The notes below the pieces were generated by a model. That model saw only the letters and a program-made list of their open reading frames with translations, did not search any database and had not been told where the DNA came from. A program made the translations under genes and the position numbers. Of a stretch of DNA of 64,000 nt, positions 25,601-40,600 are shown piece by piece. How positions within the stretch are numbered: the stretch's first letter is position 1; each line of letters begins with the position of its first letter. This stretch comes from Congeria kusceri (taxonomy: Eukaryota; Mollusca; Bivalvia; Myida; Dreissenidae), in NCBI GenBank assembly GCA_027627225.1, contig CM051028.1, positions 21,902,201-21,966,200 on the forward strand, read 5' to 3'.

Positions 25601-28600
25601 TTCTTCTCAGCTTGAGCTTTCAGATAAATGTTTTAGCCTTCAAGACCAAGGCAAAGGATCATACCTTCTGTTATGTCCAAAGGCTGACAGACTAGTAACC
25701 TAACGACAAACTTCGTCTTGAGTAGCTTGTCCATGACTTGCACCAATTCACAAGAACAGTGCCGATTTAGTGTTTTGAACATTATCGACAAATTGACGGC
25801 ATCACTTCTGCTGTCGCTCTTTTATAGTTCGGGTAACACGACTATTTTGCTCGGCGTCCCTTCCGCTGACAAAAATCGGCTTCTTCAGAGACGATTCGGC
25901 ATCTTTCATTTCATGATCGGCATAGGTTCCGCGTGTACACGCGAACAGAACTCTTCCACTCGTCGTCTTCGGAGAGCGTTCGACATCGATTCAGCTTCCT
26001 TCAGGGACCACTCGGGGTGGCTTAACCGATCACGAAGCCTCGCAGAAGGCTTTCCAAAGATGCCGAGTCAGTGGCGAGGGGTTCCCGAACATTCAGAAAG
26101 GTTGCCGATGGTTTGCCGAAGACCCCGAAGCCGTCCCGAATACAACATTCGGCGTCTAAATTTTAAAACTTTTAAAATTTGGATGCCGAAGTTTTTTCAA
26201 TCCCGATCAGGCCCCGAAGTGCAAAGAAGGTTCCAGAATTGTTAAGGAAGGACACGGAAGGGTTCCAGAACATGGCGAAGACATGCCGAAACACCCAGAA
26301 GTTGCCAAATTTGCTTTCGGGAAACCTTCGTGGGCCTAGTGGACGGCAGGTTTAAGTCATATCTCAAGAAGGCTGACCTGACGCTGATCTGGAAGCCCAG
26401 CATAAATTCGTTGACTTTTACGTTACGCGCGACGGGTCATTGTGCCCTACCAGTATACGCCGTTCATGTGGTGGGAGCATTAATTGTCTTAGACACAAAT
26501 GGCTATTTATAGACTGTACGCATACAGAAGGGGCACTCGACGTAAAATGTATTCATTTACATCGTTGCAAAAGGACAAATTTATTCCTCTATCATTATTA
26601 TAAGCCACGATGTACTTAAACTTTGTGGGGGGGGGGGGGGGGGGGTTCCGTGAGCACACTTTCTTTGGCACATGTGTGGTACGAATTACATCTACAGACA
26701 CCATTCCTTCGATCAATAGAAGACTAGAAGAGTTATGGCCGATTCTTCTGATTATAAATAGCGATCATTGTACAAAACGTAAACACTACAAGCGATCTGC
26801 ATCAGAATTTAAGCCATCACTTGGGATAAGATGAACTAAAGCCGACAGTATTTACTGGTCATTTAATTGAACAGTATATAATGTTTAAGTAAAAGAGATA
26901 TAGAAACAATGCAACTAACTATTCCCGGCGTAGAGTACAACAGTTAGTGTCCTATTTAAATCGACAAAGTATTAATCCAAATACCAACTGATACTACTTA
27001 TAACTGACATAAATATTTCGATAAACAGCTAGAAATATACGCTGCATACGATACCCGGGTATTTAACACACCGTGGACAGCTAAGGGAAGTAATACTTTT
27101 ACAAAAAGGCCTCTTAAAATGTTAAACTTTAAACAATGTCTGACGAAAAACGTTCTCAAAAAAATGGTGTTCACAAAACGGATATAGCAGACGAAAAGTA
27201 AGTATATTTACGTATATATGTATACATTAATATTTTGAATCATTTATGGAGTATTTTATTTATTTATTTATTACGTGACAAAATTCACAAGCAGTGACAG
27301 AGGAAAATAGTAGTAGAACTGCATGCATTTTCGCCGATAGGTATATACGAGTATATGTTTATAGTGTACGCGAAGGAATACGTTAATCGATCAGTCGACT
27401 ACTCGGTCAGTTAGTCAGTCAACCAGTGAGTCAGTCAGTCAGTCAGTCACAGTCAACCAGTAAGCCAGTCAGCCAGTGAGGGAGTGAGTGAGTGGGTCGG
27501 TCAGTCAGTCAGTGAGTCAGTCAGGCAGCCAGCCAGTCAGTCAGTCAGTCAGCCAGTCAGTCAGTCAGTCAGTCAGTTAGTCAGTCAGTCAGTCAGTCAG
27601 TTACAGTCATACAGTTATACAGCAACTTGTCAGTAATATAATCATATAACATCTAAAGTCAAATAATAACATTATAAAGGACACACTCATATTTAAATAT
27701 ACATGTATAAATCATTAATTCAATCAAACAATTTCATTAACTGCATGTCTTCGATTTTTGAAAAAAGGCTTAAATTTAGACTCGAGAGTAATGCTTAATA
27801 GTCGTGTCTCGGTGCACATGTACCGACATATTGATTTTCAACATGTATACATATTTAAGTCCTGTGATAAGAATGAAAATTTGGTAGTTGGGAACACAAC
27901 TGTGGGCATTGTCGGCAATTTAGAGCATATTTGGGTATATACAATAATCATTTATTTTATTGTGTCATTTGCAATGTTGTGAGTATAAAATATAAAGTAA
28001 AAAATACGCCGATAGGAATATAAGTCGGAATGGTCCAGAGGTTAGCGCGTTAAACCTTAGGTTTAAGGTTCGAACCCTGGTGTTTTTTTTTCTTTTTTTA
28101 AACTTATCTGGTTAAATACTTGTTTAGTTCATATTACATTCGTGGCATATTACAAAAAAAAATATCTGTGAACAAGTCGTTTAAGTTGTAACAGCACATG
28201 CTATCCGTTTTGTCGAATCTGATTGTGTATTGTTAAGAACGCGTCAAGTATATGTGAAGTGATTACATTGTTCTGACACATAAATTGCATTGTTTCGGTG
28301 AATATTATTTACTGTATTTGGTCACCGTTTTACACTATGGACTTTCAGAACTGTAACAAATAGAGACTACAATGGAAACAATAATTGTGTGTTGTTGTTT
28401 TTTTCTAGAACTTGAATATTTTATTTTATTACTTGTATACAATCTGCATTCTTTATAGCTAAAACGTTTTCAGAAATTCGATTAGAAAAGTTCAGTAAGT
28501 GTTACGTGTTACACAATTATTATTTCATCTCCCGTTTAAACAGTGTTATAGTTACGGTTAGAATAAGTTAATAACTTAATAAATAGCATATTGGCATTAT

Positions 28601-31600
28601 AATATATGTCTTTGTTTGTGCAATGAGAATATGTGTATTGGAAGTGCAATGTCGATCATCGTGAATATTGGACATTTTGTCATCACATGTTGTTATCATG
28701 GGCTTACACAGACACCCGTACTGGGCCATCAAACTGTCATATTGAAACTTATATGGCAAAAAATAAAATAAATTCTTGGTTCCCGCTTACATCGCCAAAA
28801 ACTCTAGGAGGGGAGGAAAAATCTAACTTTTTTCCCCCTTTAACGTTTCTCTTCGCTGCATATTTACTACACAGTCTGAGAATATTGGACTGCATTTAAA
28901 ATGTTTAAACGCCTCCCAACAAAGAAACTATACCTTAACTATAAACAAGGTCCCTTAACTATAAATAAGGTCCCTTAACTATAAACAAGGTCATAGAAAA
29001 CGAGCTTTCTGGCAAAAAACTTATAATATAAGCGAAAACTGTTCTTTTTTTCCCGAAAATCTGAAAAAGTTAATGATTGATAGGCGAAAAAACTTTTAGG
29101 GTTGGCGGAAAAATAGGGTGGGGGGGGGGGGGTAGAAAGCGGAAACCAACAACTTTTTTTTTACGCCTAAGCTTAACTGTAACATTTTTCGCCGTTATCT
29201 TCCCGCCCTTTTTTATTAAGAGGAAATAATAGAACAGCTGTGTGAATGGCTTACATGTGTGTGTTATCTTTAAGTCACGTTATTGATATCGCCTATAATG
29301 TCAGAGCATTGCAACATACTTTCATGAGCGGGTATACATGCATAAGCAAATAAATAACCCTGAACTTAATCTTAAACATGAATAATTCTCAAGTTTACTG
29401 TGGTTTCTTTGATGATTTGATTTACTTGAAACCATATTTTATTTCCACATTCAATGAAAGTAGTTTGTTCCCTTAAAACCTGAATATCTACTGTAGGAAG
29501 GCATACTAAAACAAAATTATCGAAGCTAAAGGGACCTATTGACAGACTGGCAAATTGACAATTTTCATGTTTTGGTCACATGAAGATTCCAAAAGAAAGT
29601 AACACCATAGCAGCAGATAAGGCGCGTATTTGCGTAAATACGCAATTCTGAAACCCCATTTATGCAATTAATTATATATTTGATGAGTAACAAAACTCAA
29701 TTAAAATACCCAATACGCAAAAATCTGCAAACTCTGTTCGTAACGTGATTGACTGAAGGAGCATGTGTTGGATACCTCGTTATATGTACATATCATTTCT
29801 TGATTATTCGTCAGTAAAATGATGTGTTCACAAATTATTATCATAGCTAACCACCTGTGGAAATATTCAGTAAGATTTTGTTTATCATTTGCATTAGATC
29901 TCCTAAGTAATATCAAACCGTTGTCAAATTGAGGTAACATCGAATTTGGGACACACCAAGATAATCGCATAATGGATTGTTTCCGACGTCACTTAGCCCA
30001 CAAAACGCAGAGGCCAAATTGACAAGAATAATACAATTTATCAATGTAAATGTTATTAGGCAGTTTTTTTGTGTGTGTCAATATCGGGTCTAGTGATCAG
30101 ACTTCGCCTTGAAAACTGTTAGCATTATTTCACATACAAAATGAAATATTTTCAGAATGTATCCAGAGTTTAGTTACTTATGTGTTGAGAACAATATGCA
30201 GATTTAGTGTCGTGAAAAGAGAAATGGTTAAGTTCATGCGTTATAGTAAAGAAAACTCTCACCTATTGCGTACGTTGTGTTTTTTTTTATACTAAATTTG
30301 GAGAAAAACTTTTACTAATACTCAATTTTTTTGTTCTAATGGGGTTACATAATTTGAAGTACTCAAATATTTTTTTAGTACTCAATAATTTAAAATATGA
30401 CTGGGTAATACCCAATTCTGACTGAATCCTTATCTGTTTCTCTGGTAACACTATTATATACATAAGCGAAATTTCATTCCTGTCACAGAAACATATTTGA
30501 ACTAAGGCGTAAAAAAATTATGTTTGTTTCAGGTTACCCGACCTACCCTAAAAATATGCCCCGACCCTAAAACATTCTAGTGTTTTATTGAGTTTGTCAG
30601 ATTTTTTTTTGTTTTATTTACCTTTTTTAATAGTAAATATTTTTTTGATACGTACGTGTTTGGTTGGATAGCATCCACTTATAAACAATGTTTTAGGATA
30701 TTACTGATATGTTTTTAAAATATATTCAGTTTTAGAATCTTCAAGTTGACCATTTACCAACCTACCCTAATTTTTTTTCGCCTGATGTTTCATTGGTAAT
30801 CAGTCGTAGTAATGCAGATATCAAGCTAAGGTCATACCAATTTGATTCTATGTTTAGCGTCCTCGGGCTGGTAGGTTTTTGGATGTCTGAACGAAAAAAA
30901 TTTTTTTTGTCTATGTGACAAATCGAGTTGGAAAGCATATAAACATTGGAAGAAAATGACTTTTTGGTGTTGTACCTATATTTCTAAAAATAATGTGCAA
31001 CTATTCAATTTACACAGTTGAAATAGATTCTCAATATGAAAATGATATATAATAGTTTTGCAGGTAAATATTTGCTTTAATTGTACCACTACCATGACTA
31101 CGTTGTGAAAGAATAATGTTTGTTTTTATCGACTCATTGTTTGTTTTTTTCTAGCCTGGTTGGTAGGCTTCGAAAAATCATTGAGACGCTAAACGTAGAA
31201 TCAAATTTGTATGGCCTAATCACAGCATAACATACAGTTTACAGTTTATTCTGAACACATCGTGGCCATAATGCCCATGAGTATACATTTACGTAATAGT
31301 GTTACATAAATACATATCAGAGAAAATTCATGCAAAAGTATGATACTATGCATAGTATGTAATTTAAATATTGATAGTCGTGACAGTGTATAAGAATAAA
31401 TTAACCAATTTTTAAATTAAATTGACACTCTTATCGTACAATAGCCAAAAGAAAAAACAAACGTCTAAAAAGACATAATATTAATAGAAATATATAAATT
31501 TGTGGTTCAAATTAGGAACATGTTTGACTAGTTCAACGATAAGTAAAAAAAACTACATTATAAAATGCATCTTTTACTTTCATTGCATTAAAAACATATA

Positions 31601-34600
31601 GTGAAAGATTTTTGTTAATTACAACATTATGTGACATGAACTCAAAAAATTTGGAATATTTGGTCTATAATGATAATATTCCTTTAAGTATTTTTTACTC
31701 AAATTTGCTGCATAGTGTAGCAAACTTTATTATAGGATATTCGAATGAACAAATTAATGACAAATTAATGACCAAATGATTTAATGGTAGCATTTCTTGA
31801 TCAGTTGTGTGCTCCTTTGGCTATTTCAGAGAAACAAAGAAAGATGATAAAGATGAGAAAGGAGAAGAAAATGAAGAAAAGAAGAAACCGGAGATTTCTC
31901 CGGCTACTATGGGGCAACTGGTACGATACTGTATCTTTTTACTACCATATTTCAGAGAGTTTTCTTTGTTCTGTGGTATTCAATAACTGTGTCATTAGAA
32001 CAGAAACTGGTGGGCGGAGCCTACTATGCTAGCTTATCGTGCAATAAGTAGCGTGCAGTATATTGAAATTTAGTTTAAATTTATACACACGCTACTTATT
32101 GCACGGTAAGCCTTCACATTTTATAGCGCTAAATTTGGAAACGACACACATGCTTGACACACATGCCAAGCATGTCAGAAATCATGTTGGGTTCAGGAAA
32201 CGCCTATGGGATGGGTGTCGTTGAAAGGTGCAATGTTAAAGGTTACATATGGTATAAAGCACTTGTAGCATACTTTGACCTCAATATGTTACTTATTTAA
32301 TCTCGCTCTGTGGGCTCGTTGAATAACTTACATATTTCGGTCAAAGTACTCTACAACTATTACTTATCCTTTTATGCCTCTTGATGCGGGAGGCATATAG
32401 TGATTGTCCTGTCCGTCCTTCAGTCCGTCCTTCCGTTCGTCCGTGATCAGGTTAAGTAGATTTTATCGTTTCGTCTAGCACCAACCCCGCTTACTACAAC
32501 ACTTGGATACTTATACAGTTGTTGCTTATGACCATCCCCTATCCACCCATATCACCCATCCTCGCTTTGACCTTGACCTTGACCTAAATTTGCACTTAGA
32601 ATAATTCATATTGGCTGTTTCTTTGTTAAATAGGTTTTACCGTTTCGTCTAGCACCAACACCGCTCGCTACAACACTTGGATACTTACACAGTTACTTTG
32701 ACTATGACCTAATTTGGACATATAATAATTCGGAAGTGCCATTTCTTGGTTAACTAGATGGTAGCGTTTCGTCTAGCACCAACACCGCTCGCTACAACAC
32801 TTGGATACTCACACAGTTATTGCTTATGACTATTCCCGATGCACTCATATCCCCCAACCTCACTTTCCCCTTGACCTTCACCTAATAATTCATATGGGCT
32901 GTCCTGTACCAACCGGGGGCATCTGTGTTGATCGAACAAAGCGTCTTAATGATCACTGCCATTTTATGGCTTTGTAGGACTATATTTTTCACTAATTATA
33001 TTTTCAGAATCTCATTTTGTTCACAGGTGTGAAAATTGGGATCTTACTCTTCACACATCGCAGTCTAATTCTTTACATTTTCTGTGAAGTTTGTGATCGC
33101 ATCCCGGATTAGACAGACAGACAGACAGACAGACAATTTATTCAGACTTATACAACAGTACATCGTCTTCATACATAAATATAAACATTATTTCTGTCAC
33201 GTAAATAGGTATACAAAATAACATTATATACATAAAATATTCATTTCAGAATACAAATAAACACAATCGATGGCAACAACACTTAAGTTCTATCGAGGCG
33301 GTAATGAAATTTATCTAAACAGAATTATTTAGGATCGCACTTCTTATAACAAAAGCTTCTTTGATATATTTACATATATTAAAAATTACTGATTTGTCAC
33401 ATGAAATTAATAACTTGTGGTAATTATATACGGATGGTTTAAAATAAAATATACGGTTAATATATTTTTTTCTTAAATCAGTGTAACAGCGGCATATACA
33501 TATAAAATGGTATTCATCTTCTAAATCAAAGTCATTACAACATAAACAATAACGTTCATTTCGTGGTATGTTATTCTGAGCATATTTGCCGGTTTGGATT
33601 CTCAACGGGTGTGCAGAGACTCTTAGTCTTACAAAAAATAAGCGCAGACGTCTAGGGAGTAAGTCTAAATATGCTTCATATTCCAAAGAGGTTTTAAAAA
33701 CTTTATACATATCTAATACAGAACTGTTATTCATTTTACCATACCACTCTTGTTTAAAATTGTCAACAAGTCTACATTTGAACTCATTAATAAAACTATT
33801 TACTTGCACAACGCTTGGATTTTCAAATACATAACCAAATCCATACTTATTTAACATTTTTTTGACATTCGAGACCCAATTTGTATAACATTTATTACAA
33901 TCATTTAAAGCTTGTTTATAAACAATTTGCATTATGATATTTTTATTATTTATAATTTTAAACCAATATTTTAGAATTTTAACAAACCTGTTTACATACA
34001 AAGGATATCTACCTAATTCTCCATAAACAGCAACATTACATGTATTTATTTTAACCTGTAGCAATCGTTTGCAAAATTTCAGATGTATGCGTTCAGTATC
34101 ATCTGACTTTTCGAAACCCCATACTTCTGAAGCATAATTTAATATAGAACCCACGAAAGAGTCAAACAACTGACAGAATATTTTTGGTTTTATGCACAGT
34201 CTAATACGCGATGACACTTTACGCAGATGCATTAAGCCCAGTTTTCGAACGACATGCCTCATACGTAGTTTCTATTTTCTTCTCTCCAGTTCCGCACAGC
34301 CGACTGTCTGGACGTGTTCTTTATGATCGCCGGAAGTCTGGCGGCCATCGCCCACGGTGCCGGATGGCCGGTGCTCTTCCTGTTCTTCGGAGATATGACA
34401 GACTCCTTCATTTCCGGTAATACTTCAAATACGTCGTTGTCGTTCATATCGCTCATAACTTACACCTCTTACATGATACACATCTGTATCAGTTAACAGG
34501 TAAAACAACAACAGCAACAAAAACAACAACAACAAGAACATAAAAAACACAAATATGTATTGAAAGCCCGGAGTTTAAAAAACGCCCAACGTAAGACATG

Positions 34601-37600
34601 AACAGCTGTGGACCGACATCTATAGCATAGTTTTGCATAAAACTTCATGCGGTAAAACACGACAATTTCTCGGTATCAATAATTGATATAAACGTCATTA
34701 TGTCTTTGAAATAATTTTAAATATGTTGTATTATTGTACTTGACCCAGGCACGCATGCATGTTCCAGGGAAATTTTAACTTAGGTTGTACTCAAATGAAA
34801 ATTTCAGGTTACATTTTCTCAGTGAAATGCAATGATTTCTGTTAACAGAAGGGTAAAATATGCAACATCTACGTAATATTTACTCTTTTGAAACACTTCA
34901 ATGTAAAAGGACATATTCATGAAACGGCAACATTCTTCAGGAATTTAACGATTTTAAGGAGTTTACTAAAGTTTTCCCTAAGGAGCTTTGTGACATAAAT
35001 CTGTCAGCAGGTGTTAAGGAGTTTACTAAAGTTTTCCCTAAGGAGCTTCGTGAATACGGGCCCGAATCTATGCATAAATCTGTCAGCAGGTGTTAAGGAG
35101 TTTACTAAAGTTTTCCCTAAGGAGCTTTGTGAATACGGGCCCGAATCTATGCATAAATCTGTCAGCAGGTGTTTAGATCTACATTTAGTTTATTAAATGC
35201 TATTTCCTTTAAAATTAATTGATCACCATATTTTATCAATAAAAACGAACTAGATCTAATTCACAATTAACTTCAGGTCCTGGAGGGAATCCAAATATAT
35301 CACCAAGCATGAACGCAACCAATAGTTCGAACGATGGCGTCCTCAGTGCGTTCAATGAGCAGATGACGAAATATTCTCTGTATTACCTGTATATTGGCGC
35401 GGCTGTACTCGTGGCGTCATATTTCCAGGTACGAAAATAGTTCAGTACGTATTTAGGTACAAAAAATTAATAAATACTTTTTGTGAACCGAGAAACTACT
35501 TTTATCAGCAAGTAGTGACATATAGGGTCAACAAAAACAAATATGAAAGTCGAGTGTTCGTTGTTAGTGGTGATATATTTTTTCAATATACCGATCCGGG
35601 TTTTGCCACGAATAGTTACAACTGTTCCCCAGCTATTGTTAAAGGATTAATTTCCATTCACCCAATATCACAAACATTATCACGTGCTGTTTTAAATATC
35701 GCAAACATTTTGCACGTGATCTTTTGTATGAAATAGTTTAACCGCTAAACACTTGATATCGAAGTGCGATGATTGGATAATATTGCAAATTAATTTGAAT
35801 ATGATTGACATTTGTGGAAGCGTCTTTATAAACAATGGTCATAATTTCCAAAGCATGCAAATAAAATCAACCACCAGTAGTAAAATTAAAACAAATTACA
35901 GTGTTATAAATCTATTGTGTCTAACTTCACACTTTTGTATCTCACGCTGTAACATATGAGGCGTGTCGTGGGAAAATCGGGCTTAATGCATGTGCGTTAA
36001 GTGTCGTCCCGGATTAGCCTGTGCAGTCCGGGCTGATCCGGGACGACACTTGCATTAAGCCCGATTTTCCCACGACACGCATACAATTGTATATGTAGTA
36101 CTCCTTTATACTGTAATGAATCTATTGATCTAGATCGGATGATTTCAATGGTGTCACGTATACGTACAATGTATTGTGAGTATCATATTATAGGTAGCTT
36201 TGTCGCACACTTATATGTTAACATGTAATTATTATTCACACTTATTTATGTAACATGATTAAAAAAAGTCCTCTCCAGTGCTCAGATATAGTATGCAAAA
36301 GGTTATGTGAGTGTTATGCAAAGGTTATGTGAGTGTTATGCAAAGGTTATATGAGTGTTATGCAAAGGTTATGTGCGTGTTATTTGTTTCTCGTAGAACT
36401 GTCTCTGGAGTTTGGCAGGTGAGCGGCAGACACATCGGATCCGGAAGCAGTTTTACTACGCCATCTTGCGGCAGGAAATCGCGTGGTTCGATGTCCACCA
36501 GAGTGGAGAGCTGACAACGAGGCTTGCAGAGTAATGGACCAAAATTATTTCCATCAACGCATGTTGTCTCATGATTAAATTGGCGAATTTTCCTTTAAAA
36601 TGATATTTGTCAAATATATATAATAAAAGAAAAAGGAAAAAGTACGAACAAATAGAAACAGTTCCTTCTTCAAATATTTGTGATTCGTATGTTAATAAGT
36701 ACAAAATGTTCGCACAATAAACTGAAAACTGAATAATACTTGTACATATAATAATTATCTGTATTAAAATCAATACCTAAATTCGGACTTTTTAACACAA
36801 CCTAACAACTGCATGTCCATGTTAATAGATCAGTAAATATATAATATATTTTATATTAAACGGTTTTATTGTGTCGCCTAAAAAGCGACATATAGGGGTT
36901 ACTGCAGACAATAACTTTAGTAATGTTTATGTGCAATCATTATGAAACTTCAGGGAAGACATAAAAGGAAGGTTAAGTTCGATTTTCGACATAATTGCTC
37001 TTATCGTACTTGAGTTTGCCCCTTAATAAAAAAATAATTCGAATAAGCCTTGTGCAGACAATAACTTGAGAAGTTGTTGTGCTCGCAATCATTATGAAAC
37101 TTTAGGGACGTGTTAGTAGACATAAAAGGAAGGTTAAGTTCGATTTTCGACATAATTACTCTTATCGTACATGAGTTATGCTCCTTAAGAAAAAAGTTCA
37201 AATAAGTCTTGTGCAGACAATCATGTTTGGTTTTCGGCATAATTGCTCGTATCGTCCTTGAGTTATGCACCGTCAGGCGACACATCCGACTCGCGGAGTT
37301 CTAGTTCTAGTAAAGCATCAATAGATGCTCGTTATTTCACCATATTGCAGATGAAAGTATAAAAATGATGATTTGCACGTGGCCATTTTATATCTAAAGT
37401 TAAGATTTCCACAAGGGGCATTATGGATCTGACCACTGGCGTTTTTTACCCTTTCCAGTGACCTGGAGCGCGTGCGGGAAGGTATCGGAGACAAGGTCAG
37501 TTTCGCCATCCAGTTCCTAGCGCAGTTCGTGGCCGGATACGCCATCGGTTTCTCCAAGGGCTGGAAGCTCGCCCTGGTCATGCTGTCTCTCAGTCCGCTG

Positions 37601-40600
37601 CTTATAGCGGCGGCGTCCTTCATGGGAAAGGTAAGGGGTGTTTGTATTTGCGTGTAGTCTTGTGGTGTTTCCGTACCTACTGTGTTGATGTTAAAATATT
37701 TTCATACGAATCTATGACTTGTTAAAGCAGGCACCAAGTTTTAAATAATGACATATACACCAACCGAACAACCAGACAACGACCAGACCACGAACCGACG
37801 AACTGATAGATGAATGACCAACCGACCGACAGACAGACAAATAAACCAACCGACCGACCTATAGACAAACCGACTGACCAGTCAAAAGAAACCATCCACA
37901 ATCCACCAAGGAATTAGTTATAGGTCTGTCGGGTAGTAACTCAGTCATGTTGCCATATGCACGACATCAGCCAAATCTCTCCAACCACGTATCCATTTAT
38001 CTAAGTATAATCCAAAAATGCTAGTATTTAACGAGCAAACACAGTCTCAATATATAATAAGCATTCACTACCTCCTTACCACATATTTCAGCTCATGGCG
38101 AGCTTTTCCAAGCGCGAACAAGACACGTACGCCAGCGCAGGAAGTGTGGCAGAGGAAGTGCTCTCTTGTATCCGCACCGTCACTTCCTTCAATGGACAGA
38201 AACAAGACATACACAGGTGGGGTGGGGAAATGTACAACGAACTCGTTGAGTTCTGAAATGTTGTGCAACGTTTATTCCTTGATATGATTTGTGTTGCTTA
38301 TATTAAAACATACATGTTTTCTGGAACTATTACTCGTTAATATTATACACAAACATGAATTGTGATTAAAGAGAGGTATTAATCATTCAGTCTTCATTTG
38401 TTGATATTTATTTTACAAAACATGTACACGTACAACACGATATTCGAAGAACGAGTATATGTATTTTTAAGAACGCAGTGTATAAAAGTATGTACATGTA
38501 TGTCTTTCTATAATAAAGTTTCTTTTTTGTTTCATCCGTGATGAACCGACAGCTTCAAATACATATTTAATATTTTGTATATTTATTTGTATTATCACTC
38601 AACATTGTGTGGTTTGCCTAATTAAATTGAAATGTGTGTTCTTTCTCAGATACGAACAGGCGCTCATAAAATCTAAAGCGATTGGCACCAAGAAGTCCTG
38701 GATTTCCGGTCTGGGTATCGGGTTCACGTTCTTCGTCATGTTCGGTGCATATGCACTGGCTTTCTGGTAAGTTTGAGGCTAAAGTCTTAGTATAATCACT
38801 CAAAATAGAGAAGAATATAGGTAACCGGTTACTGAGTTTTAACGTGTAGTACATTATACTTCCACTCAGCAGTTATATACTCCTTGTTTAGAGTTAGTTT
38901 ACTAGGCCCTGTCTTTAGCTGGTTTAATTATTATTATATGAATTAAAATGAATAGTTATATGTATGAATAGGTATCATTTGGATTCATCTTTTACGTCAC
39001 ACTAAGTTAAATACGTTATTACTATCACAATACCGAATTGATATTTAGTTAGAATAGTAGCAATGCCACTCTTGCGCGGGTACAGGCTTTCGAGTGGAAG
39101 GAGGGGGGGGGGGAACCAGAACCTACATACGCATGTATGAATTATATATTTTGATCCACAGATGGACCTCGACAGACAGACTTTGGGACAAGATTGTATA
39201 ATTGTGATTTACATAACAACGACAAGCCAAAATATTGGGGCGTCGCTCGCCGCCCCTGCCGCCTCATTGTCTACGCCATTGAATTTTGCACAAAGATGTC
39301 ATATATAACATATATGCAACATAACAGGATAAGAAAGCTGATGCACTTATATTATGTTACACTGAGAGAGAATGGCTATTAAGCTATTATAAGGTTTAAA
39401 ATCTAATTTTTTTTTTGGGGGGGGGGGGGGGGAAACGCCGCTAACTAATATTAAAGTATTACACTAGATTTGATGATATGTAATCTCAGCATTGGAAATA
39501 ATTAATTGTATTTGTGAACAATATTGGCACAGTTGTTGCCCGTTATTGTTCGCTTGCGATTTTCAGGTTTGGAAACGAGCAGGTTAAAGACTGGTATAAT
39601 TCCAGTTTTGAAGGTGGAATGTCCCCGGGGACTGTTTTGACGGTAAGGTAGAACCATCATAATAATACAAATATTTTATCACAACTAATAATAATAATAA
39701 TAAGAAGAAGAAGAAGAACAAGAAGAAAAAAAAGTAGAAGTAGTAGTAGAACTAGAAAACAACAACAACAAAAATAACAACAACGACTGCAACAACAATA
39801 ACACATTTCTAGTTTGGCCATTATACAAATGTATGAATGTTTGCCTGTAGAGAGCCTTAATCGTCATGGGTTTTGTTGATTTGTTATATGGTTCTAATAC
39901 TTGTTTCTTCCAGGTGTTCTTCAGCGTTCTGATAGGTACGTTTTCCATCGGTAACGTAACGCCGCATGTCGCCACTATCGCCACCGCGAAAGGCGCCGCC
40001 GCCAAACTGATCGACATCATCGACAACGTGAGCATGTTAAATATTAATTATCATGAAATAGCACGATTATAGGTAGTTTTTGATTTTTTGTATAATTTTT
40101 TACAACAACCGTCTAGAGATTGAGATTGTACAACAGTCTATAGATTCCTCTGAAATTTTGGATTTGTACAAAAACCGTCTGTAGATTCCTCTTATATTTT
40201 GGATTTGTACAAAAACCGTCTGCAGATTCCTCGGATATTTTGGATTTGTACAAAAACCGTCTGTAGATTCCTCTGATCTTTTGGATTTGTACAAAAACCG
40301 TCTGTAGATTCCTCTGATATTTTGGATTTGTACAAAAACCGTCTATAGATTGCTCTGATATTTTGGATTTGTACAAAAACCGTATATAGAATCCTCTGTC
40401 ATTGTGGACATTTTTTCAGAAACCGTCTGGAGATTCCTCTGCCATTGTAAACATTTCATAAATCGTCTGCAGATTACTCTGATATTTTGGATTTGTACAA
40501 AACTGTCTATAGAATCTTCTGCCCTTGTAAACATGTTCAGAAATCGTATGTAGATTCGTCTGTCCATGTGAACTTTGTAACCTTTTGTGGATTGGTCTTT

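Noticed and set aside
25718..26245. 175-codon + frame
   Set aside because: Ser/Arg-rich reading of the GCCGAA-rich block without a recognisable motif; treated as low-complexity sequence.
26870..26882. TATA box for first exon 1b
   Set aside because: TATATAAT is expected often in AT-rich DNA and no initiator or other promoter element was seen; mentioned only as a possibility.
28028..28086. Possible tRNA gene
   Set aside because: A and B boxes are present but no acceptor stem pairing; kept only as a tRNA-like relic. The same was decided for 43060-43135 and 58040-58108.
33106..34264. LINE inserted exactly inside a palindromic MITE
   Set aside because: The right flank is a clear MITE half, but the left flank offers only about 10 matching bases (CCCGGATTAG), too few to claim.
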